Positions 7,930 to 17,042 of a stretch of 50,596 nucleotides of DNA are shown here, one piece after another. Below the pieces are notes generated by a model, which ran no database searches, was not told where the DNA came from, and saw only the letters and a list, made by a program, of their open reading frames with translations. The stretch spans positions 1 to 50,596 of the forward strand of contig JBKEAJ010000080.1 of NCBI GenBank assembly GCA_047972135.1, written 5' to 3'. The first letter of the stretch is position 1; each line of letters starts with the position of its first letter. A program made the position numbers and the translations under genes. Source of the DNA: JBKEAJ01 sp047972135 (GTDB lineage Bacteria; Bacteroidota; Bacteroidia; Bacteroidales; Prolixibacteraceae).

Positions 7930-8544
7930 TTATTTTTCGAGGGTAACGTCTCCCGAAGATTTGAGTACACGCCACTTTTTCATGTCTACCGACGAAATAA
8001 AACCTATACCTCGAAAAATATCCTCTCCTTTTACAAATTCAACAAACTGATCGGATGATATTTCATTTTTTTTCTCGTCCCATAGCAAATACTCAGTTTT
8101 CAGAGAATCCCCCTCAACATTTGTAGCAATCACATTTCCTCTGGCTTCCCACTGTTTCTGTTTAGCAAACTCCTTTGCGTAATCGGCTATGAGCGATGAG
8201 GTTTGCTTCCCATCTTGTCCAAATCGTAATACCTCCAATCCTTTTGTAAATTCTGTATATTCATCGTCGTCGGCAAATTGTTGAACCACTGGACCGCTTA
8301 TTTTTGTTGTTATGTGCCCTGAGTCGGTATAAGTCATCACAAAGTTCTCCTGATACATAACGGGAGGTTCTTTCAACATGCTGTCTATATATTCTTTGGA
8401 CAAATAATTAGAATCTTGTTTTCTGTTCGTACAGTTAAGGCACAACAATAGCAGTGTGGTCGAAAACAAAGCGATCACACTGCCATATAATCTTGGTAAT
8501 CTTTTACTTTGAGCGAACTCTGGTTGTTCTGGAAACACCTCCAC
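7930..8544 (-). CDS. lptC: LPS export ABC transporter periplasmic protein LptC
   Basis: LptC receives lipopolysaccharide from the inner-membrane LptB2FG complex and hands it to LptA. An N-terminal hydrophobic segment (IALFSTTLLLLCLNC) is followed by a beta-rich domain with family-type stretches such as GLEVLRF and YLLWDEKKNEISSD. The ORF from 8544 begins with GTG and overlaps the upstream TPR gene by 41 bases. An internal GTG at 8478 would put the hydrophobic segment right at the start, so the start is uncertain. The LNC at the end of the segment could be an atypical lipidation site. The rest of the lpt genes are not in the window. Confidence 0.82.
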   Translation of the reverse strand: MEVFPEQPEFAQSKRLPRLYGSVIALFSTTLLLLCLNCTNRKQDSNYLSKEYIDSMLKEPPVMYQENFVMTYTDSGHITTKISGPVVQQFADDDEYTEFTKGLEVLRFGQDGKQTSSLIADYAKEFAKQKQWEARGNVIATNVEGDSLKTEYLLWDEKKNEISSDQFVEFVKGEDIFRGIGFISSVDMKKWRVLKSSGDVTLEK

Positions 8545-10108
8545 AAGAATAAGTATATGAATCTCCGTCTTTTAAATTGGCAAAGAAAAGTTCCTCTTTG
8601 GTAGGGTAATGTCTGGAATATGTACCAATTTTATTATCCATTTGACTGGCAAGGTCAGGATTAGCTTTTTTTGCCATTGCATAATAATCCACAGCCACCC
8701 AATACTTTGCCTTCTTCTCATAAACCTCCGAACCACAGTTCAACGAGGCTACAATATCTCCCATTAGAGAATATGCATCTCCATTATGAGCATCAGAACT
8801 GACAACTTCGTTTAAAAGTCCGAAAGCCTTAGACAGCTTTTTCTCAGCAAACAAGAATCTTGCATATCTAAATTTGTAAGTACACAGTTGATTTGGGTCT
8901 GTTTCTTGCGAAAGTGCTTCGTTGAAAAATTTATCGGCATTATCCTTATCATTTTCCTTCCAATAGTTTACAGCCATGTTACAAGCTGCTTCAGCAGAAG
9001 GAGAAAGTTTATATTGTTGAATGGTTGCCTTTTTGAAAAGGTCAGACTCTGTACACTCTTTGTATTGTAGTCTGCGAAGCATTTTATTTAATTCTTCAGC
9101 ATCAGTTTTAATAGTCTCGTATTGCTTAGTATAAATATCCATAAGAGTTTCGCAGTCGGCAACTTTTATGAACAAGTTGTTTATTGTCGCCTGAGCTTGT
9201 TTCCAATCTTCGTCGTTAGGCTTTGCTTTCAGCTCTTTGTCGACAATTGACGATGTTTTATCGTATACATCAATCACGTCTTGTTTGGTAAGTTTACCAA
9301 AGTCGTATAAGGTTCTAGTTGCACTCATATAAAGAAGAACCGCACCTGCTGTAATCTGCCCTTTCGATATTGCATCTTCTGCCAATGTCGACAGTTTCTT
9401 GTTGGCTTTAACAATGGCATCATCGTCAAGGTTGGGGTCAGAAGCCACTTCATGGAAGAAAATCGCCATTTTATTTGAAGCCATATCCAATTTTTCGTCT
9501 TCAAAATACTCTCCGCGTTTTTCATAAATAGAAAAAATAGTATCAACTATTCTAAACTTATCCTCAATGCTTTTTGCTGATTTTATTTTACTTTTCATAT
9601 AGTTGATGTAGTACACATATACATTCTTCGAAGATGCTGGATATTTTTCGTATATGTATAGCAAAGGCTTTAGCCCATCTGTGTAATTGTCTTTTTTCAT
9701 ATATTCGGAGTATAGAGACACATTGTTCATATAATCCGTAACTTTTTCTTCTACCAATTCTTTGTGTCTTCTTAAATCAACCCCATGTTCGTCGGTAGTT
9801 ATTTTAGGAGCGACACCGTCCCAGTAAAAGTCAAAATGGTCACCAGCTTTCCCCTCAATCTCTAATTTTTTAGAGTCATCAATAAAGGTGAACTTAATGT
9901 ATTTAGACTTGTCACTGGCTTCAAGGCTATAAGCTCCGTCAAAACTAGTCATTGAAGCACCACCTTTGTGTATTTCAACGTTAACACCTGCCATCGGCTT
10001 ACCTTCCTTATATACTACCCCTGAAATGGTTCTTTGTGCGAATGATGAATTACAAAGTGCAAACATCAAGACAAAGAGTCCAACCAATCTTAATCTATTA
10101 CTTTTCAT
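8504..10108 (-). CDS. Exported TPR protein with N-terminal carboxypeptidase-regulatory-like domain
   Basis: This 534-aa protein starts with a clear signal peptide ending near FAQ (residue 25). Next comes a small beta domain of the carboxypeptidase regulatory-like type (ISGVVYKEGKPMAGVNVEIH, then SFDGAYSL), common in Bacteroidota envelope proteins. The remainder is helical, with TPR-like units near the C-terminus (SAEAACNMAVNYW, YKFRYARFLFAEKKL, GDAYSLMGDIVASL, WVAVDYYAMAKKANP). It is probably periplasmic and may act as a scaffold. It sits 8 bases after the outer-membrane protein gene, and its end overlaps lptC, which suggests translational coupling in an envelope operon. No enzymatic motif is visible. 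Confidence 0.8.
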   Translation of the reverse strand: MKSNRLRLVGLFVLMFALCNSSFAQRTISGVVYKEGKPMAGVNVEIHKGGASMTSFDGAYSLEASDKSKYIKFTFIDDSKKLEIEGKAGDHFDFYWDGVAPKITTDEHGVDLRRHKELVEEKVTDYMNNVSLYSEYMKKDNYTDGLKPLLYIYEKYPASSKNVYVYYINYMKSKIKSAKSIEDKFRIVDTIFSIYEKRGEYFEDEKLDMASNKMAIFFHEVASDPNLDDDAIVKANKKLSTLAEDAISKGQITAGAVLLYMSATRTLYDFGKLTKQDVIDVYDKTSSIVDKELKAKPNDEDWKQAQATINNLFIKVADCETLMDIYTKQYETIKTDAEELNKMLRRLQYKECTESDLFKKATIQQYKLSPSAEAACNMAVNYWKENDKDNADKFFNEALSQETDPNQLCTYKFRYARFLFAEKKLSKAFGLLNEVVSSDAHNGDAYSLMGDIVASLNCGSEVYEKKAKYWVAVDYYAMAKKANPDLASQMDNKIGTYSRHYPTKEELFFANLKDGDSYTYSCGGVSRTTRVRSK

Positions 10109-10116
10109 TTCTATAC

Positions 10117-11376
10117 TTATTTATATTGATATTGTCTAAACCAAAGTTCGTAAAAATTAAACGAAACCGACAGTTTTGCATAATCTTCTCGTATTAAACC
10201 ATTCGATTTTTTACCATTCTGTCCAAGCTCAATCGCTACATTCAAAGTGTTTATAGCCTTTATAGGAAATCCGGCACCTATCGTAATACCGTATTTATCA
10301 ATCTGGTGACCATTAATGGCAACATACCCTTGCTCATAGAATGCACCGGCACGATACGATATTTTTTTATAATATCCTTTTAAGGCTCTTGAATTAGGAG
10401 TATATTCAGCACCTACACTATATCTCTGTAGGTCTTTAATTCTTCCTTCGTCGGACAGCATCAAATCTATATCAGACCAGTCGGTTCTGAAAAAATCCGC
10501 ATTTACCATCAGCTTGTCTCCTAGTTCATAAGAAAGTCCCACACCATAGGAAGCGGGCAATCCAATTTCGTCACCATTTCTTTCAATAAATTTAGTCGTA
10601 TCCGAGCCAATTCTCTCAAAAAGCGAGTAGTAAGACGAAGAGCCCAATTTAGTTTCATAGAATGCTCCTAAAGTAAGGCTTCTATTACTCTTTAAAGGTA
10701 TAGTATATTGAATGGCAGGCTTTATCATTACATTCTTAATGTGTATATTTTCCACACTTCTAAATACCTGAGCATCAGAAGATGCACTAATCACTTCGTC
10801 GGTACGTGTAAGTTCACCAAAAACGAAGTCTACATTAGCTCCAATTGACAGATTCTCAGCTATTTTCCATCCTGCCCCGATAAATACCTCCGATAATGTT
10901 CCGGAGCCGTAGTAGTTAACATTAGCAGTGCCAAAAGGTCCGTTGTCCCTCTGCTGGTTAGCTTCATAACCGACATTAGAAAAAGGTACAACCCCAGCAG
11001 AAATTCCAATTTTTCTGGCGATAGGGAAACCAATCACCAAATGGGAGAAGTTCCCGTCGGATAGTGTAGCCTTACCTCCGTCGGAATTGCTCAAGCCCGA
11101 ATATGAACCAAATAATCCAGCTTGCATTATGAATGCTAAAGAGTCGTATCCACTATTGGATGCGGGGTTTGCCAGGTTTACTTCGTTGCCTCTCCGCGCT
11201 CCGATGGATGCTCCTCCCATTCCCGAATACGAACCAAGGGAATATGGACTCAATGTTCCAACACCAAATCTAGAGTAGGGCGATGAGTTGTTGCTGTTGT
11301 CTGATAGTTGTCCGAATGCGCTAACCGATATTACAGTTAATGCAATTAATGTCAATACTTTAGTTATACGATGCAT
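10117..11376 (-). CDS. Outer-membrane beta-barrel protein (FadL/PorV-like size and pattern)
   Basis: This is a 419-aa exported protein with a signal peptide ending near AFGQ. The mature N-terminus carries SPYSRFGVGTLSP, followed by Gly-rich alternating strands (GMGGASIGARRGNEVNLANPAS). Many amphipathic strands fill the rest, ending with an aromatic residue and a Tyr-Gln-Tyr-Lys tail. The pattern fits an outer-membrane barrel related in style to FadL or PorV proteins. The substrate is unknown. It overlaps the coaX end by 17 bases and precedes the TPR protein by 8 bases. This coupling to coaX and lptC is recurrent in Bacteroidales as far as I recall. Confidence 0.78.
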   Translation of the reverse strand: MHRITKVLTLIALTVISVSAFGQLSDNSNNSSPYSRFGVGTLSPYSLGSYSGMGGASIGARRGNEVNLANPASNSGYDSLAFIMQAGLFGSYSGLSNSDGGKATLSDGNFSHLVIGFPIARKIGISAGVVPFSNVGYEANQQRDNGPFGTANVNYYGSGTLSEVFIGAGWKIAENLSIGANVDFVFGELTRTDEVISASSDAQVFRSVENIHIKNVMIKPAIQYTIPLKSNRSLTLGAFYETKLGSSSYYSLFERIGSDTTKFIERNGDEIGLPASYGVGLSYELGDKLMVNADFFRTDWSDIDLMLSDEGRIKDLQRYSVGAEYTPNSRALKGYYKKISYRAGAFYEQGYVAINGHQIDKYGITIGAGFPIKAINTLNVAIELGQNGKKSNGLIREDYAKLSVSFNFYELWFRQYQYK

Positions 11377-12115
11377 TATATTTAAGAATACTGTTTAAAC
11401 CTACAAGTGTCAAATATTGGCTCACAAAGATGCCACTATTTATCCTTTTTTCCAAAAAAAGGCTGTCTCCACCCGTCATTATTACTTTTAAAGTATCAAA
11501 CGTTGAGTTCGCAATGTTTATTGTAGATGTAATTTCTCCAATGACACCGTTTACTACTCCATTCAATATTGAATTCCTTGTGTTATTGCCCATTAAATCA
11601 GTGCTAAAGGTATTATCAAGTTCTACCAAAGGGAGTTTATCTGTATAATAATTTAATGCCTTAAATCTCATATTTAGTCCTGGAGATATTGTTCCGCCGA
11701 GATATTCTGCTTCGGCACTGACATAATCGAATGTAATAGCAGTACCACAGTCTATTACAAGCGTATTATTGTTAGGGAATAAAAAATTAGCAGCAACAGC
11801 ATTTGCCAAGCGGTCTGCCCCCAGTGTATCTTTAGATTTATATTGGTTCTTGATAGGTACTGGCGTGACAGTGGGCAAAAATCTTACACATGAAACTTTG
11901 TTATTATGCAGATATTCCAATAAAATATTATCCGTATTTTTCGTACTTGAAATAATACACGCATCGACACACAGAAAATTAGCAGTTTTCAATTTTTCCG
12001 GGAGGTCTCCGTAAGCACACTTTTGAAAATCCTCAATCTCAGAATTATCAAAAATGGCTAGCTTGACCACACTATTTCCTATGTCGATAATAAGATTTCT
12101 GCCCATTTTTCTCAT
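11360..12115 (-). CDS. coaX: Type III pantothenate kinase
   Basis: CoaX phosphorylates pantothenate, the first step of coenzyme A synthesis, and belongs to the ASKHA fold. The nucleotide motif DIGNSVVKLAIF is near the N-terminus. LGADRLANAVAA and VIDCGTAITFDYV follow, then the GGTISPGLNMR substrate region and the adenosine motif VIMTGGDS. The length of 251 aa is typical. An ATG three codons in (12106, MGRNLII) is an equally plausible start. It is the first gene of a five-gene minus-strand operon whose other members concern the cell envelope. A divergent gene, ispE, begins 104 bases away. Confidence 0.93.
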   Translation of the reverse strand: MRKMGRNLIIDIGNSVVKLAIFDNSEIEDFQKCAYGDLPEKLKTANFLCVDACIISSTKNTDNILLEYLHNNKVSCVRFLPTVTPVPIKNQYKSKDTLGADRLANAVAANFLFPNNNTLVIDCGTAITFDYVSAEAEYLGGTISPGLNMRFKALNYYTDKLPLVELDNTFSTDLMGNNTRNSILNGVVNGVIGEITSTINIANSTFDTLKVIMTGGDSLFLEKRINSGIFVSQYLTLVGLNSILKYNASYN

Positions 12116-12192
12116 TTGTAAATACTTGCCTCCGCTCTTATCAAGATTATTAATTAAATACTAATGCAAGTATCTCGACAAAGATATAGTAT

Positions 12193-12200
12193 TATATTTG
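12193..12200 (+). promoter_or_regulatory. Putative -7 box of ispE
   Basis: TATATTTG matches TAnnTTTG and ends 19 bases before the ispE ATG. No matching -33 TTG is present at the normal distance. Confidence 0.45.
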
Positions 12201-12219
12201 TGAGATAAAATTTTACTCT

Positions 12220-13038
12220 ATGATAATACATTCCAAGGCAAAAATAAATTTAGGACTGCAGGTTATTCGTAAGCGAACTGACGGTTTCCATGAGTTGAGG
12301 ACTGTCTTTTATCCAATAAATCTATGCGATACTATAGAAATCAAGCCTTCGTCTTCTTTTTCATACAAGGACATAGGTCTTCGAATAGATTGCCGAGTGG
12401 AGAATAATCTGATTTATAAAGCATATAACATTCTATCTGAAAAGTACACCTTTCCACAAAGCGTCTCGGTTACTATGGACAAACTTATTCCCTTCGGAGC
12501 TGGTCTGGGAGGTGGCTCTTCTAATGCGTCCTCAATATTACAAGCTCTTAATGAGATGTTTGAATTAAGACTTTCTAAGCAACAGTTGTATGAATATGCG
12601 TCGCAACTGGGAAGTGACTGTCCTTTTTTCATTTTATCCAAAGCATGTATTGCTACAGGAAGAGGCGAGCTGCTTACACCTATTGATTTCAGTCTTTCGG
12701 GCTACTACTTAACAATAGTAAAGTCAGAAGACACAGTATCTACTGCGGAGGCCTATGGCGGAATAAGACCTGCCCCTCGCAACACGTCATTGACAGACAT
12801 TATCAAGCTGCCGATAGAACAGTGGAAAGGAGTGTTGAAAAATGACTTTGAGGAACATATTTTTCAAGCTAAACCTAGAATTGCAGAAGTAAAAGACAAA
12901 TTATACGAGCTGGGTGCAATATATGCATCCATGTCGGGTAGTGGAGCAGCAGTATATGGAATTTTTAAAACCATGCAGGGTAATATAAGAGACGAATTTC
13001 CAAAGTCTTATTTTGTTTGGAGCGGAGAATGCATTTGA
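12220..13038 (+). CDS. ispE: 4-diphosphocytidyl-2-C-methyl-D-erythritol kinase
   Basis: IspE is the GHMP kinase that phosphorylates CDP-methylerythritol in the non-mevalonate isoprenoid pathway. The N-terminus has SKAKINLGLQVIRKRTDGFHEL, with the conserved catalytic-region Lys and His. The ATP-binding glycine loop is PFGAGLGGGSSNAS. The C-terminal SMSGSGAAVYG motif is also present. At 272 aa it is full length. It stands alone and is divergent from coaX. The presence of ispE implies the methylerythritol phosphate route in this organism. Confidence 0.95.
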   Translation: MIIHSKAKINLGLQVIRKRTDGFHELRTVFYPINLCDTIEIKPSSSFSYKDIGLRIDCRVENNLIYKAYNILSEKYTFPQSVSVTMDKLIPFGAGLGGGSSNASSILQALNEMFELRLSKQQLYEYASQLGSDCPFFILSKACIATGRGELLTPIDFSLSGYYLTIVKSEDTVSTAEAYGGIRPAPRNTSLTDIIKLPIEQWKGVLKNDFEEHIFQAKPRIAEVKDKLYELGAIYASMSGSGAAVYGIFKTMQGNIRDEFPKSYFVWSGECI

Positions 13039-13385
13039 CTGCTATCGTCCTCAAAATAAGTACAATACCACTGGGCGTCGTCACCTGAAAAACAAGCGAC
13101 GATATGGGATTTGCCGATAATGGAAAATCTAAGAATAATATTTTTTATAAAAAAAGATAGTTATTGTAATATATATTGGAATGTTTGCGTTATCTTTGCA
13201 ATAGTAATAAAGGACAAGATGACTTGATAGTATTGGAGTTTTGTTTCACAAGAGGGAGCTTATTCTAAGTTATAGTTTGCAATATGGCATTGTTGAGCTA
13301 TTAGTTGGAGTTATAGAATATGTAATTGCTTGGGAGCAATAAATTTATTATTTTCGCGTCATCATTCCTTATAGAATTATCTAAA
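13039..13385. other. Intergenic region between ispE and the long TPR gene
   Basis: This stretch of 347 bases has no convincing gene. It contains a TAnnTTTG box at 13191-13198 on the plus strand. If that box is the promoter of the TPR gene, a leader of about 180 bases follows. The TTG-initiated in-frame extension from 13326 is not supported, because the ATG at 13386 directly precedes a signal peptide. Confidence 0.5.
13191..13198 (+). promoter_or_regulatory. Putative -7 box for the long TPR gene
   Basis: TATCTTTG matches TAnnTTTG. The nearest upstream TTGs are 12 and 24 bases away, neither ideal. The predicted leader to the ATG at 13386 would be about 180 bases. Confidence 0.4.
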
Positions 13386-16300
13386 ATGAGTCGATTTTTA
13401 GCAATAGTACTATTTGTGTCTCTGTCCATGCTCAGTTATGGTCAGCAGAAAAAGATATTCGTTATAGATGGGACTGTTAAAGTAGAAAAGGATGATGCCT
13501 TGGGGGTTGTTGTGCGCGTTACAAAAAACGATCAGTTGATAAATCAGAGTAAACTCACCAAAAGAGGTCGTGTCAAGTTTGATTTAGAGCTTAATCAGGA
13601 GTATGTATTGGAGTTTGACAAAACTGGCTGCTATGGAAAAAAAATATTAGTCAGTACAGAAGTTCCTGCTTATGTGATAGATAGAGGAGGTGATATAGAT
13701 GCGATGCTCATCGAAGTAACTTTGTATAAGGAGCAAGAAACGACTTCACGTTTCAACGAGCTGGATAATGCAGTTGGAGCAATTTTCTTTAATCAAGCAA
13801 CACAGCAGTTTGATAACAAAATCTACCTCACTCCCAACCATATAAAAAATAAGCTTAAGTCTATGATAGCCGAGATAGAAAAAGACAAGAAGCCCAAAGA
13901 AGACAATAAGGAATCGGAAGAAGATTTAAACAAGCGGAAAGATTACGAACGCTTCATTGCAGAAGCCGACAAACAGTTTGAGAAGGATGCCTTGGAAGAT
14001 GCAAAGACAAATTACACCAAAGCACTTAATCTCTATCCGGATGAAAGATACCCTGCACTTCAAATCGAACGAATAAATAAGAGACTCCAAGACCGGCTTA
14101 ACGAAGCTCAGCGACTTAAAGATATAGAAGAAAGATATAAGGCACAGATTGGTATTGCCGACAATCTATTTAAGCAGGAAGAGTATAATGATGCTAAGAC
14201 AGCGTACACCGAAGCCCTATCAATAAAACCGGGAGATGAATATGCCATAAATCAAATAAAGGAGTGTGTTCGTTTAGGAAAATTAAAAGAAATCGAAGAC
14301 AAATACAAAGTAGCAATTGCTCAAGCCGACGGCTATTTTAATGGCGAACAGTATGCCGATGCACAAGCAGCTTATAAGATAGCTTTATCTATAAAACCAG
14401 GTTCCGAATATCCTATCGCTCAGTTAAAGAAAATAGAAGAACTGTTAGGCAATCAGGCAGCACAAGAAAAGTTGGAGAAGTTATATGCTCAAGCCATGGA
14501 AAATGGAGATATCAGTATGTCTTCAAAGAATTACGAATCCGCACTATCATTCTATAATAAAGCACTGACTTATAAACCTGGCGATGAGGCAGCCACAGCT
14601 AAGATAAAAGAAGCTCAAAAAATGCTTGAGTCAGAAGAGTTAAACAAGAGGTACAAAGCCGTATTGGCAGAAGCCGACAACGCCTACAAGAAACAAGAGC
14701 TTATTGATGCTCTCAGCAAATACAAAACGGCAAGTAATATGAAACCTGATGAAGAGTATCCTAAAAGTAGAATAGCCGAGATTCAAGGACAATTGGATCA
14801 ACAAAAGAGTTTCGATGCCTTATTGGCAGAAGCTGCAGAACTATTCGATGCAAAAGAATACTTGCAATCCAAAGACAAATACCTGGCAGTACTCAACATA
14901 GACTCAAAACATAAACAGGCTAACGATAGGATAAAGGAAATTGACGAAATACTGGCAGGACAACAACTAGACGAGAAATATAATGAAATACTAAAAGTTG
15001 CCGATCAATATTTTGCCTCAGAAAGTTATGAAGATGCTATTGCGAAATATGAAGATGCATTAAAAGTCAAACCTAGAGAGACTTATCCTAAGGTACAGAT
15101 AAATAAGGCTAAAGCCGCTTTAGACCAATTAGCCAAAGACAAAGATCGCTTACGAATGCAACAAGAGGAACTTGATCGTAGGTATCAAGCACTTATAGCT
15201 AGTGCAGACAAAGCATTTGATGAGAAAAATTACAAAGCATCATTGGGAAATTATCAAGAAGCAAATAAACTGAAACCTGAGGAAACTTATCCGATTGAGA
15301 GGATTGCTGAAATAGGACGCATTTTAGCAGAAATGAATAATTTGGAGCAGTTGATAAGTGAGGCAGACAGACTATTCTCGGCACAAAGTTATGCAGAAGC
15401 AAGGAGTACCTACGAAAAAGTACTTTTAGTCAATCCTACTCATCAACATTCAAAAGATAGGATTGCGCTTATTGATAAAATACTCAATGACAAAGACATA
15501 GAAGCTAAATATGCGGAGTTGATATCTCAAGCCGACGGACAATTTAATTCCAAAGAATATCAACAATCAATAGATATCTATAGAAGTGCATTATCTATAA
15601 AACCAGATGAGGATTATCCCAAACGACAAATTGAGAAAGCAGAAGCAGCAATGGCTCGCCTATTGTCAGAGAAGGAGAGACAAGAGAAATTTGATAAGCT
15701 TATAGCGAGAGGAGATGCACAAGTTACAGGCGAGGATTATGATGAGGCACTAAATAGCTTCCGAGAGGCAAAAAGTATAATTGATAATGATCTTGTCAAT
15801 GGCAGAATAACAGATGTTCTGAAATTAATGGAGCAGTTAGCCTCAAAACGTGATAACGAGGTAGACGATTCAAGTATCCGAGAATTGGAAGAGCGTATTC
15901 ATTTACAAGAAAAGTACAATAAACTAATTATAGCTGCCAATAAATATTACAAGTCGAAGCAATATGAGAATGCACTTACCAATTACGAAGCAGCATTGGA
16001 GTTAAAACCGGATGAGAAATATCCTAAAGATAAAATTGAAGAAATCAATAGACTTCTTAAGCTGCTAGAGGAACAAAGGGCATTGGCCGCCGCCGCAGAC
16101 GATGAACCGAAGTATGATTATACTAGGGAAATAAAACCGGAGGATGATGGTTACGAAGAAATGATGGGTTATGCAGCCAAACTCTACAACTCGAATATGT
16201 ATAAAGCATCATTAAAATACTATGATGCAGCAAATAGAATACGTCCTAATCAGCATGATTGTGTAGCACAAATATCACATGTTGAGTCACTTATTTCAGA

Positions 16301-16868
16301 TACAGAAGCTGATATCTCACAACTAGTCTTGGAAGCTAAACAAGCAATGAATGATAACAACTGGGATGTTGCAATATCAAACTTTACAGCAGCCAAAGAA
16401 AAGGATAAAGAGTCTGACAACGATTCGAAGTACGATAATTTAATAGCCTTAGCACAGTCTAAAAAAGTGAGTTCAGACAACAACACAAAGTACGTGGAGA
16501 GCCTTGGCGAAGATGTAGATTGTGCAACTCTTATTCTAAAAAGTGATGCAGAACGAGCAAAGGGCAATTATTCTATGGCAAAATATTATCTGACACAAGC
16601 AGCCAAGTTGGAACCTAGCAATTTTCAAGTAGCAACAGGTCTTGAGGAATTAGCTAAAGAATCAAAAAATGCAAAAGTTCAGAAAGTAGACAATGCATAC
16701 ACTACTGCCATAAGTCAGGCAGATAAAGCATTTGCCAACAGTCAGTTAGGAATTGCAAAATTTTATTACAATCAAGCTCTCAAGGTCTATGCTGGTGATG
16801 CATACGCAAGCGCAAGAATTAAAGAGTTAGAATTGTTGATAGAACAGAATGTAACAGCAGAATTGTAA
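13386..16868 (+). CDS. Very long exported tandem-TPR protein (about 16 repeats)
   Basis: I chose the ATG at 13386 (MSRFLAIVLF), because a signal peptide ending near YGQ begins there; the open frame from a TTG 20 codons earlier adds nothing recognisable. The protein is 1160 aa. After a roughly 150-residue N-terminal region with a small beta domain, about 16 degenerate units of 50-70 residues follow. Each has the pattern (Y/F)xxLIxxAD..F....Y..A...Y..AL.LKP.E.YP...I.EI..(L/M). These are TPR-like helical hairpins joined by charged, probably coiled linkers rich in Lys and Glu. It should form a long superhelical scaffold in the periplasm or on the surface. No enzyme domain or C-terminal sorting signal is visible. 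It is probably monocistronic. Confidence 0.85.
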   Translation: MSRFLAIVLFVSLSMLSYGQQKKIFVIDGTVKVEKDDALGVVVRVTKNDQLINQSKLTKRGRVKFDLELNQEYVLEFDKTGCYGKKILVSTEVPAYVIDRGGDIDAMLIEVTLYKEQETTSRFNELDNAVGAIFFNQATQQFDNKIYLTPNHIKNKLKSMIAEIEKDKKPKEDNKESEEDLNKRKDYERFIAEADKQFEKDALEDAKTNYTKALNLYPDERYPALQIERINKRLQDRLNEAQRLKDIEERYKAQIGIADNLFKQEEYNDAKTAYTEALSIKPGDEYAINQIKECVRLGKLKEIEDKYKVAIAQADGYFNGEQYADAQAAYKIALSIKPGSEYPIAQLKKIEELLGNQAAQEKLEKLYAQAMENGDISMSSKNYESALSFYNKALTYKPGDEAATAKIKEAQKMLESEELNKRYKAVLAEADNAYKKQELIDALSKYKTASNMKPDEEYPKSRIAEIQGQLDQQKSFDALLAEAAELFDAKEYLQSKDKYLAVLNIDSKHKQANDRIKEIDEILAGQQLDEKYNEILKVADQYFASESYEDAIAKYEDALKVKPRETYPKVQINKAKAALDQLAKDKDRLRMQQEELDRRYQALIASADKAFDEKNYKASLGNYQEANKLKPEETYPIERIAEIGRILAEMNNLEQLISEADRLFSAQSYAEARSTYEKVLLVNPTHQHSKDRIALIDKILNDKDIEAKYAELISQADGQFNSKEYQQSIDIYRSALSIKPDEDYPKRQIEKAEAAMARLLSEKERQEKFDKLIARGDAQVTGEDYDEALNSFREAKSIIDNDLVNGRITDVLKLMEQLASKRDNEVDDSSIRELEERIHLQEKYNKLIIAANKYYKSKQYENALTNYEAALELKPDEKYPKDKIEEINRLLKLLEEQRALAAAADDEPKYDYTREIKPEDDGYEEMMGYAAKLYNSNMYKASLKYYDAANRIRPNQHDCVAQISHVESLISDTEADISQLVLEAKQAMNDNNWDVAISNFTAAKEKDKESDNDSKYDNLIALAQSKKVSSDNNTKYVESLGEDVDCATLILKSDAERAKGNYSMAKYYLTQAAKLEPSNFQVATGLEELAKESKNAKVQKVDNAYTTAISQADKAFANSQLGIAKFYYNQALKVYAGDAYASARIKELELLIEQNVTAEL

Positions 16869-17042
16869 GAAGAATTAAAGAGTTTCACATCGGTGTTAAA
16901 TTGCGAAACTCAACGGAATTATATAAAATGAGAACGCTTATTTGGGTACAAGGACAGGCCTCAACGACATTTAGGTGTCAAGAGATTTTTCTCCGGTGGA
17001 AGTTTGAATATCTGAAGCACTCAAATCCTGAAATATTGGGGT

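Noticed and set aside
7927..7975. GTG start giving a longer CNNM protein
   Set aside because: It lies inside lptC and precedes the normal MELFVI start, which follows the lptC stop by 2 bases.
13326..13385. TTG-initiated extension of the long TPR protein
   Set aside because: A clean signal peptide begins at the ATG at 13386.
16883..16914. Hairpin after the long TPR gene (GAGTTTC ... GAAACTC)
   Set aside because: The stem is 7 bases with a loop near 18 and no T-tract, so it is too weak to call a terminator.
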